Below are positions 1 through 5,681 of a DNA stretch of 5,681 nucleotides, one piece after another (position 1 is the stretch's first letter; each line of letters begins with the position of its first letter). The translations under genes were made by a program, and so were the position numbers. Source of the DNA: Clostridiales bacterium UBA1381 (GTDB lineage: Bacteria; Bacillota; Clostridia; UBA1381); assembly GCA_002305435.1 (NCBI GenBank), contig DBQZ01000045.1, positions 10,712-16,392 of the forward strand. Direction: 5' to 3'. Under the pieces are notes generated by a model, which was given only the letters and a program-made list of their open reading frames with translations, searched no databases and was not told the DNA's origin.

Positions 1-1179
1 GATGAGGCGGATATAAGAGGTCACCGCAAAACGTACATAGGGGCTATGGAGGGGCGCATAATGGCAGCCGTATCCCAGGCGGGGACGAAAAATCCGCTGA
101 TACTTCTTGATGAGGTGGACAAAATGGGCGTGGATTACAAGGGCGACCCATCTGCGGCTCTTTTGGAAGTGCTCGATTCGGAGCAGAACTACGCTTTCCG
201 TGACCATTTCCTCGAGGTTCCGTTCGATTTGTCGGAGGCTCTGTTTATCACCACAGCAAACACCCTCGATACGGTATCACGGCCGCTTCTTGACCGTATG
301 GAGATAATCGAGCTGTCGGGCTATACCGAGGAGGAGAAGTTCCACATAGCAAAGCGGTACCTTCTGCCCCGTTCCCTCGAAAAAACCGGCATTGAGCAAA
401 AGCATGTGACCGTTTCCGACGAGGCTCTGCACGATATGATAAACTACTACACCCGTGAGGCAGGCGTGCGCCGTCTTGAACAGGTGACGGAAAACCTCTG
501 CCGCAAGCTGGCTAAAAATATGCTCGAAACTAACCGCACCTCAGCACGCATCACACGCAAAAACCTCACCGAATACCTCGGCCGCCACCGGTTCCGCTAC
601 GAGCCGATGAACGAAACGGACGAGATCGGCATAGTAAGGGGGCTTGCGTGGACGGCAGCCGGCGGCGATACCCTGTCGATAGAAGTGAACATAATGGACG
701 GTACCGGCCGCATAGAGCTTACCGGCCAGCTCGGCGATGTTATGAAAGAGTCGGCAAGGGCAGCTATAAGCTATGCCCGTGCAAACTGCTCAGAGCTTGG
801 CATTGCCGGGGATTTCTACAAGACAAAGGATATCCACATCCACATCCCCGAGGGGGCTATACCAAAGGACGGTCCCTCTGCAGGTGTTACAATGGCTCTT
901 GCGGTAATTTCGGCGCTTACGAAAAAGCCTGTCAGAAAGGATGTCGCCATGACCGGCGAGATAACGCTCAGAGGCCGTGTCCTGCCGATAGGAGGGCTTA
1001 AGGAGAAATCGCTTGCCGCCTACCGTGCCGGTATCCGCACCGTGTTTATCCCCGAGGAAAACAAAAGCGACCTCGACGATATACCGCCGAGCATAAAGAA
1101 AAACATGACGTTTATCCCCGTGAAAAATATGCGGGAAATAACAGATGCCGCTCTTATGAGCGGACAAACTGATACATAA
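1..1179 (+). CDS. lon: ATP-dependent protease LonA, C-terminal part (5' end outside window)
   Basis: The frame is open from base 1 and encodes 392 residues to a TAA stop. It begins [19 protein letters not shown], a conserved segment inside the Lon AAA+ module, so the N-terminal domain and Walker A lie upstream; the ATG at base 46 is internal. Visible parts are Walker B (LILLDEVDK, Asp-Glu at 109-114), sensor 1 (TTAN, Asn at 259-261), the arginine-finger region LLDRME, the C-terminal lid with [11 protein letters not shown], and the Lon proteolytic domain. The catalytic dyad is Ser in PKDGPSAG (877-879) and the second Lys of GGLKEK (1006-1008). They are 43 residues apart, as are Ser679 and Lys722 of E. 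coli Lon. The enzyme unfolds and degrades damaged or regulatory proteins in the cytoplasm using ATP. All visible catalytic residues are intact. The stop overlaps the ribosome binding site of engB, suggesting co-transcription. Confidence 0.97.
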   Translation, partial: DEADIRGHRKTYIGAMEGRIMAAVSQAGTKNPLILLDEVDKMGVDYKGDPSAALLEVLDSEQNYAFRDHFLEVPFDLSEALFITTANTLDTVSRPLLDRMEIIELSGYTEEEKFHIAKRYLLPRSLEKTGIEQKHVTVSDEALHDMINYYTREAGVRRLEQVTENLCRKLAKNMLETNRTSARITRKNLTEYLGRHRFRYEPMNETDEIGIVRGLAWTAAGGDTLSIEVNIMDGTGRIELTGQLGDVMKESARAAISYARANCSELGIAGDFYKTKDIHIHIPEGAIPKDGPSAGVTMALAVISALTKKPVRKDVAMTGEITLRGRVLPIGGLKEKSLAAYRAGIRTVFIPEENKSDLDDIPPSIKKNMTFIPVKNMREITDAALMSGQTDT

Positions 1180-1183
1180 GGAG
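1178..1183 (+). promoter_or_regulatory. Ribosome binding site of engB
   Basis: AAGGAG overlaps the TAA stop of lon and lies 7 nt before the engB ATG. This supports the chosen start and allows translational coupling with lon. Confidence 0.85.
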
Positions 1184-1190
1184 AACGAAT

Positions 1191-1790
1191 ATGAACACAA
1201 ATAACGTTTCCCTCACAATTTCAGCAGTGCGCCCCGAGCAGTACCCTGCGGGGGAGCTGCCGGAGTTTGCCTTTGCCGGCCGCTCCAATGTCGGCAAATC
1301 TTCTCTTATAAATAAACTTTTAAACCGAAAGTCCCTTGCCCGTGTGTCCTCCACCCCCGGCAAGACAGTTACGATCAACTTTTACAACATTGACGATACG
1401 ATCCACCTCGTGGATCTGCCCGGCTACGGCTATGCCAAAAGACCCCGCTCCGAGGTGGAAAAGTGGGGACGGATGATGGAGGACTATCTTGCAAACCGGC
1501 CGCAGCTTGTGCAGACGATACTCCTCGTGGACAGCCGCCACAAGCCGACCGCAGACGATATTCAGATGGCTGAGTGGATCCGCCATTACCACGACCGTAT
1601 AATAGTTATCGCCACTAAGCTCGACAAGCTGAAAAAGAGCGAAATTGAGCCGAATTTAGAGCTGATATGGCAGACGCTCTCCCTCGGCGAGGAGGATATT
1701 TTGGTACCCTTCTCCACCGCCGACGACGAGGGGAAGATTACGGTATGGGATATGATAACAATGATGCTTGCCGGAGAATGGGAAGAATAA
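1191..1790 (+). CDS. engB: Ribosome biogenesis GTP-binding protein EngB (YsxC/YihA)
   Basis: This is a 199-residue single-domain GTPase of the TrmE-Era-EngA-EngB superfamily, the usual length for EngB. The P-loop GRSNVGKSS is at residues 30-38, the family-typical STPGKT stretch at 54-59 (switch I/G2), DLPGYGYAKRP (G3) from 75, and TKLDK (G4) at 142-146. G5 is probably the FSTADDEGK stretch near residue 175. Known members bind GTP and are needed for late assembly of the large ribosomal subunit; the gene is essential in several bacteria. The ATG is well placed, 7 nt after TAAGGAG, which overlaps the lon stop. The gap to lon is 11 nt, and lon-engB adjacency is common in Firmicutes. No terminator follows, and the next gene starts almost immediately. 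All nucleotide-binding motifs are intact. Confidence 0.97.
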   Translation: MNTNNVSLTISAVRPEQYPAGELPEFAFAGRSNVGKSSLINKLLNRKSLARVSSTPGKTVTINFYNIDDTIHLVDLPGYGYAKRPRSEVEKWGRMMEDYLANRPQLVQTILLVDSRHKPTADDIQMAEWIRHYHDRIIVIATKLDKLKKSEIEPNLELIWQTLSLGEEDILVPFSTADDEGKITVWDMITMMLAGEWEE

Positions 1791-1795
1791 GAGCC

Positions 1796-1801
1796 GGGGT
1801 G
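1796..1801 (+). promoter_or_regulatory. Probable ribosome binding site for a TTG start at 1810
   Basis: GGGGTG can pair along its whole length with the 16S anti-Shine-Dalgarno sequence if one G-U wobble is allowed. It sits 8 nt before TTG at 1810. The alternative in-frame TTG at 1768, inside engB, has no purine-rich site at a useful distance. This favours 1810. Confidence 0.55.
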
Positions 1802-1809
1802 TATATATT

Positions 1810-2286
1810 TTGATCTTTGCAGATATTTTTACAGACGCCGGCTGGGACGGATTTTTGGATTTTCTCTCAGGCTTTGCCGGTTGGATAGTCTCAGGCTTAC
1901 AAACCGTATTCTCAGCCATTGGCTCATGGCTTTCTTCGCTTTTCGTATCCGCCCCGACGGTTACGGCTGTTTTGAAGGAGCTTCCGGCTCTGCGGGAAAT
2001 AACAGCTGCCATTATCCTTTACTTCGTAATTATAAATATAGTCACATTCGCCATCTTCGGCATGGACAAGAAGCGTGCCCAAAACAGGGGCGAGCGTGTG
2101 AGCGAAAAGACGCTGTTTCGCCTGTGTGCAGCCGGAGGCGCTCTTGGCGGGCTTTTGGCTATGCGGACGTTCCGCCACAAGACAAAACACAATAAATTCC
2201 GCTGGGGTGTGCCGATACTGTTTTTTGTGGAGCTTATCATCGGCAGCTTCTGCGTCGGATTTTTGATGTATTGGGTTTATATGTAA
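1810..2286 (+). CDS. DUF1294 family membrane protein with hydrophobic N-terminal extension
   Basis: The product is 158 residues from TTG at 1810. It would be 172 from TTG at 1768, which would overlap engB by 23 nt. No ATG or GTG lies at a sensible place. Residues from about 66 match DUF1294: a membrane helix (about 66-83), then FGMDKKRAQNRGERVSE, a glycine-rich stretch GGALGGLLAMRTFRHKT (about 109-125), FRWGVP, and a final membrane helix (about 134-156). DUF1294 has no established function; these are small inner-membrane proteins. The first 60 or so residues (WDGFLDFLSGFAGWIVSG, then FSAIGSWLSSLF) are hydrophobic to amphipathic and are not part of the core family. They could be one extra membrane segment or a surface helix. 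The gene directly follows engB and is probably read from the same transcript. The family call is from memory of its motifs. Confidence 0.85.
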   Translation: MIFADIFTDAGWDGFLDFLSGFAGWIVSGLQTVFSAIGSWLSSLFVSAPTVTAVLKELPALREITAAIILYFVIINIVTFAIFGMDKKRAQNRGERVSEKTLFRLCAAGGALGGLLAMRTFRHKTKHNKFRWGVPILFFVELIIGSFCVGFLMYWVYM

Positions 2287-2292
2287 AATTTC

Positions 2293-2306
2293 CTGTTGCA
2301 AAACAG
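2293..2306 (+). repeat. Small inverted repeat overlapping the -35 element of the eutS promoter
   Basis: CTGTT (2293-2297) and AACAG (2302-2306) form a perfect 5-bp inverted repeat around the 4-nt loop GCAA, between the DUF1294 gene and eutS. No U-run follows, so it is not a convincing terminator. Because it covers the -35 TTGCAA, it could be a weak operator. The arms are short enough for chance. Confidence 0.3.
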
Positions 2307-2324
2307 CGGAGATTGTGATATAAT
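2296..2324 (+). promoter_or_regulatory. Sigma-A type promoter of the eutS-eutP unit
   Basis: TTGCAA (-35, 2296-2301), a 17-nt spacer and TATAAT (-10, 2319-2324) are present, with TG at 2316-2317 making an extended -10 (TGATATAAT). Transcription would start near 2331, giving a leader of about 35 nt before the eutS ATG. The consensus -10 and ideal spacing make this a strong prediction, and it separates eutS-eutP from the upstream lon block. Confidence 0.8.
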
Positions 2325-2353
2325 TATATATAGAATCTACCTATAAAAGAAAT

Positions 2354-2358
2354 GGGAG
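2354..2358 (+). promoter_or_regulatory. Ribosome binding site that decides the eutS start
   Basis: GGGAG lies 8 nt before ATG at 2367. The earlier in-frame ATG at 2352 overlaps this site and has no purine-rich sequence of its own at proper distance, so 2367 is preferred. Confidence 0.75.
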
Positions 2359-2366
2359 CGTTTATT

Positions 2367-2744
2367 ATGGATATGGAAAAATTGAGCGGTATATCAGACC
2401 GCATGCGTATAATTCAGGAGCTTGTTCCCGGCAAGCAGATCACACTCTCACACATAATCGCAGGCCCCGATCCGGTTATTTACCAGAAGCTGGGGCTTAA
2501 CCCCGAGGTTGACTACGCCCGCTCTGCTATCGGCATACTGACGATGAGCCCGGCGGAAACGGCGGTTATCGGCGCTGATATTGCCACAAAGACCTCCAAC
2601 GTTGATTTGGGGTTTGTAGACCGCTTCAGCGGCACGCTGATAATCACGGGGCTGTTTTCCGATGTAAAGGCGGCTCTTACGGCTATAATGGAATATTCCC
2701 GTGATACTCTCGGCTTTGACGTGTGCGAGCTTACAAAGACCTGA
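2367..2744 (+). CDS. eutS: Bacterial microcompartment shell protein, EutS/PduU family
   Basis: The product is 125 residues. From residue 14 it follows the E. coli EutS pattern: RIIQELVPGKQITLSHIIA (the N-terminal strand that, in PduU/EutS structures, forms a six-stranded barrel on the hexamer), SAIGILTMSPAETAVI, ADIATK, GFVDRFSGTLIITG and a C-terminal LTKT. This is a circularly permuted BMC fold; family members form hexamers that tile the shell of ethanolamine- or diol-degrading microcompartments. E. coli EutS is about 111 residues; this one has an N-terminal addition of about ten (MDMEKLSGISD) and a few extra residues before SAIGI. The position aligned with Gly39 of E. coli EutS, the bend residue, is Ser53 here. 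The gene has its own promoter and overlaps the ribosome binding site of eutP. No other shell or enzyme gene is present, so the encased pathway cannot be told. PduU is an equally fair name. Confidence 0.93.
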   Translation: MDMEKLSGISDRMRIIQELVPGKQITLSHIIAGPDPVIYQKLGLNPEVDYARSAIGILTMSPAETAVIGADIATKTSNVDLGFVDRFSGTLIITGLFSDVKAALTAIMEYSRDTLGFDVCELTKT

Positions 2745-2747
2745 GGA
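2743..2747 (+). promoter_or_regulatory. Ribosome binding site of eutP, overlapping the eutS stop
   Basis: GAGGA shares bases with the TGA stop of eutS (2742-2744) and is 7 nt before ATG at 2755. It selects 2755 rather than the GTG at 2701 inside eutS and suggests translational coupling of the pair. Confidence 0.8.
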
Positions 2748-2754
2748 AAACACC

Positions 2755-3228
2755 ATGAAGAAAATAATCCTCATAGGCCGCAGCGAGGCCGGGAAAACCA
2801 CCCTCACCCAAGCCTTAAAGGGCGAGAAAATCCATTACCACAAGACGCAGTACGTCAACCACTTCGATGTTATTATAGATACGCCCGGAGAATACATCCA
2901 GACAAAGGGGCTTGGAGCGGCTCTTGCAATGTATACATATGAGGCGGACGTCGTGGGGCTTTTGATGAGCTCACATGAACCGTTTTCGCTGTATCCCCCC
3001 TGCGTTACCCCGCTTGCAAACCGTGACGTCGTGGGAATAGTCACCCAGATTAACCACCCCGACGCCGACCTTAAACAGGCGGAACGCTGGCTTAGGCTTG
3101 CAGGCTGTGAAAAGATTTTCTTTGTCGATTCCAAAACCGGCGAGGGCGTATGGGAAATTCTTGAGTATCTCAGAGAGGACGGGGACGTCATGCCGTGGGA
3201 GATGCCCTCTTCCTGCCAAAACTCGTAA
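2755..3228 (+). CDS. eutP: EutP/PduV family small GTPase associated with microcompartments
   Basis: The product is 157 residues, close to the usual family length. The P-loop GRSEAGKT is at residues 8-15, followed by TLTQALKGEKIHYHKTQ (the KTQ is typical of EutP/PduV). DTPGEY (G3) is at 42-47, EADVVGLL at 63-70, and KIFFVDSKTGEGVWEIL near the C-terminus. The text resembles PduV somewhat more than E. coli EutP. Oddly, G4, normally [NT]KxD, reads TQIN (97-100, bases 3043-3054), so both the lysine and the guanine-recognising aspartate are replaced. The role of the family is not settled; PduV has been placed at the microcompartment surface, bound to PduU and linked to compartment movement or positioning. 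Direct pairing with the EutS/PduU gene fits that. The start is set by GAGGA and the gene ends just before an intrinsic terminator. Confidence 0.92.
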   Translation: MKKIILIGRSEAGKTTLTQALKGEKIHYHKTQYVNHFDVIIDTPGEYIQTKGLGAALAMYTYEADVVGLLMSSHEPFSLYPPCVTPLANRDVVGIVTQINHPDADLKQAERWLRLAGCEKIFFVDSKTGEGVWEILEYLREDGDVMPWEMPSSCQNS

Positions 3229-3242
3229 AACCGATAGTCTGT

Positions 3243-3275
3243 GCGCAGTGGCTTTTGGGCTGCTGCGCTGTTTTT
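3243..3275 (+). terminator. Rho-independent terminator after eutP
   Basis: GCGCAGTGGC (3243-3252) pairs with GCTGCTGCGC (3259-3268) as a 10-bp stem with two G-U wobbles around the 6-nt loop TTTTGG. It is followed by TG and TTTTT (3271-3275). It lies 14 nt after the eutP stop and closes the eutS-eutP unit. Confidence 0.85.
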
Positions 3276-3403
3276 ATGCCCAAATACTCAACTTTTTTAT
3301 ATCTTATTCACAACCAAAATTGTATATTTTCAATAATTTGTATGAAAAACAAATATGCAAAACCACGAAAATTCAAAAATCGAAAAAAATTTAACAAAAA
3401 ACG
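3276..3403. other. AT-rich intergenic spacer between eutP terminator and ppdK promoter
   Basis: No gene is supported here. The stretch is much richer in A+T than its surroundings, with runs of A and T on both strands. The only small structure seen is ATTTGT (3336-3341) with ACAAAT (3349-3354), a weak 6-bp all-but-one A-T/U hairpin. The A-tracts from about 3366 to 3400 lie just upstream of the ppdK -35 and could act as an UP-like element, which is inference. Confidence 0.5.
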
Positions 3404-3431
3404 TGGACATTCTTACAAAATGTGATATAAT
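3404..3431 (+). promoter_or_regulatory. Sigma-A type promoter of ppdK
   Basis: TGGACA (-35, 3404-3409; five of six consensus bases), a 16-nt spacer and TATAAT (-10, 3426-3431) are present, with TG at 3423-3424 as an extended -10. The upstream A-tracts could raise its strength. Transcription would begin near 3438, leaving a leader of about 67 nt before the ppdK start. The 11 bases TGTGATATAAT are identical to the eutS promoter core. Confidence 0.85.
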
Positions 3432-3490
3432 AGAGGTATGATAAAGAGGAGTGTATTTTCTGCGCTTTTCTTTTGAATAAGAATTTTATT

Positions 3491-3496
3491 AGGAGG
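3491..3496 (+). promoter_or_regulatory. Strong ribosome binding site of ppdK
   Basis: AGGAGG is a full Shine-Dalgarno core placed 8 nt before ATG at 3505. A weak A-U hairpin (AATAA 3476-3480 with TTATT 3486-3490) directly precedes it; it is probably too weak to control access. Confidence 0.85.
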
Positions 3497-3504
3497 AGAT
3501 TCCA

Positions 3505-5681
3505 ATGGGAAAAAAATTCGTTTACCTCTTTTCTGAGGGAGACGCGAGCATGAGAAACCTGCTCGGCGGTAAGGGTGCTAACCTTGCTGAGATGACAAAG
3601 CTCGGTATGCCTGTTCCGCAGGGCTTCACCATTACAACCGAAGCCTGCACACAATATTACGAGGACGGCGAGAAGATCAACGATGAAATCCAGGCCGAGA
3701 TCATGGAATACATCACAAAGATGGAGGAGATCACCGGCAAGAAGTTCGGCGATCAGGAGAATCCCCTGCTTGTTTCAGTTCGTTCCGGCGCAAGAGCTTC
3801 CATGCCCGGTATGATGGATACTATCCTCAACCTTGGTCTTAACGAGACTGTTGTTGAAGTTATGGCTAAAAAGTCCAACAACCCCAGATGGGCTTGGGAC
3901 TGCTACAGAAGATTTATACAGATGTACTCCGACGTTGTTATGGAAGTCGGCAAGAAGTACTTTGAAGAGCTTATCGATAAGATGAAGGAAGAAAAGGGCG
4001 TTAAGATGGACACCGAGCTTACAGCCGATGACCTCAAGGAGCTCGCTTCCCAGTTTAAGGCTGAATATAAGTCCAAGATCGGTCAGGACTTCCCGACAGA
4101 TCCCAAAGAGCAGCTCATGGGCGCTATCAAAGCCGTATTCCGTTCATGGAACAACCCCAGAGCTATCGTTTACAGAAGAATGAACGACATACCCGGTTCA
4201 TGGGGTACAGCCGTAAACGTTCAGATGATGGCGTTCGGTAACCTCGGCAACACCTCCGGTACAGGCGTTGCTTTCACACGTAATCCCGCTACGGGCGAAA
4301 AGAAGCTCTTCGGCGAATACTTAATAAACGCACAGGGCGAGGACGTTGTTGCAGGCGTAAGAACTCCTTCCCCGATAGCTCAGCTCGAGCAGGATATGCC
4401 TGAGGTATTCAAGCAGTTTACCCAGATCGCTCAGACTCTTGAGGATCACTACAAAGATATGCAGGATATGGAGTACACCATTGAGGATGGCAAGCTCTAT
4501 ATGCTCCAGACAAGAAACGGTAAGAGAACAGCAGCTGCTGCTCTTAAGATCGCCGTTGACCTTGTAAACGAGGGCAAAATCTCCAAGGAGCAGGCTCTTC
4601 TGCAGGTAGACCCGAAACAGCTTGACGCTCTTCTGCACCCGACATTCGAGGCTGACGCTCTTAAGAAGGCTACACCGCTGACAAAGGGACTTCCCGCATC
4701 TCCGGGCGCTGGCGCAGGTAAGGTATACTTCACAGCTGATGAGGCTGTTGCAGCCGCTGAAAAAGGCGAAAAGGTTGTTCTTGTAAGACAGGAAACATCT
4801 CCTGAGGACATTGAAGGCATGAACGCTGCTGAGGGTATCATGACAGCAAGAGGCGGTATGACCTCCCACGCTGCCGTTGTTGCCCGCGGTATGGGCAGAT
4901 GCTGCGTTGCCGGCTGTGACGAGGTAAAGGTTTACGAGGATGAAAAGTACTTCACAGTTACAAGTGGCGACTCCGTAAAGACATTCAAGGAAGGCGATGT
5001 TATCTCCCTTGACGGTTCCACAGGTAACGTTTACGAGGGCGCTCTTCCGACTCAGGAGGCTAATATCTCCGGCGATTTTGAAACATTCATGGGCTGGGCA
5101 GACGCTGTAAGAACTCTTAAGGTTCGCACAAATGCCGACACTCCCAGAGACGCTAAGCAGGCTGTTGCTTTCGGCGCTGAGGGTATTGGTCTTTGCCGTA
5201 CAGAGCATATGTTCTTTGAAGAGTCAAGAATTGCTGCTGTTCGTGAAATGATCGTTTCCAAGACAGCTGAGCAGAGAGAAAAGGCTCTTAACAAGATCCT
5301 GCCGATGCAGCAGGGCGACTTTGAAGAGCTCTACCGTGCTCTTAAGGAGTACCCGGTTGTTATCCGCTTCCTCGATCCGCCTCTGCATGAGTTCGTTCCG
5401 CAGGAAGAGGACGATATTGCCGCTCTCGCAAAGGAAATGAACATTGATATAAACGAGCTTAAGGCTACTATCGAAGGTCTTAAGGAATTTAACCCGATGC
5501 TCGGTCACAGAGGCTGCCGTCTTGCAGTTACCTATCCTGAGATTGCAAAGATGCAGACAACCGCTGTTATCCAGGCTGCTCTTAAGGTTAATTCCGAGGG
5601 CATGAACGTTGTACCCGAGATCATGATCCCGCTGGTAGGCGACGTAAACGAGCTTAAGTACGTAAAGAAGATCGTTGTTGA
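3505..5681 (+). CDS. ppdK: Pyruvate,phosphate dikinase, N-terminal 725 residues (3' end outside window)
   Basis: The reading frame is open from ATG at 3505 to the right edge; full enzymes are about 875 residues, so roughly 150 are missing. The enzyme reversibly converts ATP, phosphate and pyruvate to AMP, pyrophosphate and phosphoenolpyruvate in the cytoplasm, and in anaerobes can act in a pyrophosphate-linked glycolysis. Part 1 (about 1-340) is the ATP-binding domain: KGANLAEM, SVRSGARASMPGMMDT, GTGVAFTRNPATGEK and GEYLINAQGED. Then follow LYMLQTRNGKRT and the phosphohistidine domain with GGMTSHAAVVARG. The catalytic His is residue 455 (4867-4869) and the adjacent regulatory-type Thr is 453, the same numbers as I recall for the C. 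symbiosum enzyme. The PEP/pyruvate barrel follows, with CRTEHMFF (Arg565) and RFLDPPLHEF (Arg621), matching Arg561 and Arg617 there with a four-residue offset. The catalytic cysteine lies beyond the window. Codon usage (many AGA, GCT, CTT, AAG) suggests high expression. Confidence 0.97.
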   Translation, partial: MGKKFVYLFSEGDASMRNLLGGKGANLAEMTKLGMPVPQGFTITTEACTQYYEDGEKINDEIQAEIMEYITKMEEITGKKFGDQENPLLVSVRSGARASMPGMMDTILNLGLNETVVEVMAKKSNNPRWAWDCYRRFIQMYSDVVMEVGKKYFEELIDKMKEEKGVKMDTELTADDLKELASQFKAEYKSKIGQDFPTDPKEQLMGAIKAVFRSWNNPRAIVYRRMNDIPGSWGTAVNVQMMAFGNLGNTSGTGVAFTRNPATGEKKLFGEYLINAQGEDVVAGVRTPSPIAQLEQDMPEVFKQFTQIAQTLEDHYKDMQDMEYTIEDGKLYMLQTRNGKRTAAAALKIAVDLVNEGKISKEQALLQVDPKQLDALLHPTFEADALKKATPLTKGLPASPGAGAGKVYFTADEAVAAAEKGEKVVLVRQETSPEDIEGMNAAEGIMTARGGMTSHAAVVARGMGRCCVAGCDEVKVYEDEKYFTVTSGDSVKTFKEGDVISLDGSTGNVYEGALPTQEANISGDFETFMGWADAVRTLKVRTNADTPRDAKQAVAFGAEGIGLCRTEHMFFEESRIAAVREMIVSKTAEQREKALNKILPMQQGDFEELYRALKEYPVVIRFLDPPLHEFVPQEEDDIAALAKEMNIDINELKATIEGLKEFNPMLGHRGCRLAVTYPEIAKMQTTAVIQAALKVNSEGMNVVPEIMIPLVGDVNELKYVKKIVV

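Noticed and set aside
790..1200. Minus-strand open frame over the end of lon
   Set aside because: Shadow of the conserved Lon protease domain; no recognisable protein features.
2318..2329. Perfect 12-base palindrome ATATAATTATAT at the eutS -10, possible bidirectional promoter
   Set aside because: It arises from the AT-rich -10 itself; no minus-strand -35 at proper spacing and no minus-strand gene to serve.
2287..2366. Possible riboswitch or antiterminator ahead of eutS
   Set aside because: The transcribed leader is only about 35 nt, too short for a cobalamin riboswitch or paired EutV-type hairpins.
2701..2754. Earlier GTG start for eutP giving 18 extra residues
   Set aside because: It would overlap the eutS coding region, has no ribosome site and precedes the conserved MKKIILIG beginning of the family.
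3098..3425. Two plus-strand open frames running from the eutP end through the terminator into the AT-rich spacer
   Set aside because: They overlap eutP out of frame, cross the terminator hairpin, and become Lys/Asn/Ile-rich from AT-rich noncoding sequence.
3438..3476. Possible 12-residue leader peptide (MIKRSVFSALFF) in the ppdK leader
   Set aside because: Its ATG lies at the predicted transcription start, so there is no room for a ribosome site. It contains no run of regulatory codons and no attenuator hairpin follows.
4321..5208. Long minus-strand open frame of 295 codons inside ppdK
   Set aside because: It is antisense to a well-supported enzyme gene. Its Cys/Ser/Leu-rich product is what the strongly biased ppdK codons give on the opposite strand; no family motif or ribosome site was seen.

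Overview
The window looks like chromosomal DNA from an anaerobic Firmicute, probably a Clostridia member of the Ruminococcaceae/Oscillospirales type. The evidence is LonA and EngB proteins that read like their Bacillus/Clostridium counterparts, strong AGGAGG-type ribosome binding sites, TGTGATATAAT extended -10 promoters, and a pyruvate,phosphate dikinase whose active-site spacing follows the Clostridium symbiosum enzyme. The genus is inference. All six supported genes are on the + strand. The first (lon) and last (ppdK) run off the window edges.

Layout. (1) 1-2286 is a housekeeping block: the C-terminal two thirds of the ATP-dependent protease Lon, the ribosome-assembly GTPase EngB (YsxC), and a DUF1294 membrane protein that probably starts at a TTG codon. 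The junctions are tight (11 nt and 19 nt), with no terminator between the genes, so they are probably co-transcribed. lon followed by engB/ysxC is a common Firmicutes order. (2) 2296-3275 is a self-contained two-gene cassette. It has a good extended -10 promoter, eutS (a bacterial-microcompartment shell protein of the EutS/PduU family), eutP (a small GTPase of the EutP/PduV family) and a strong intrinsic terminator. No microcompartment enzyme or other shell gene is visible. (3) 3276-3504 is an AT-rich intergenic region ending in a second extended -10 promoter and a leader of about 67 nt. (4) 3505-5681 is ppdK, cut by the right edge after 725 codons, with a codon usage clearly different from the upstream genes.

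The most interesting part is the eutS-eutP pair. A shell hexamer protein and its presumed GTPase partner form an independent transcription unit away from any visible ethanolamine or propanediol operon. Both carry substitutions at positions regarded as functionally important: the bend glycine of EutS is serine, and the G4 guanine-specificity motif of EutP reads TQIN instead of TKxD. I see no CRISPR array, tRNA, rRNA, insertion sequence or clear sign of recent transfer.
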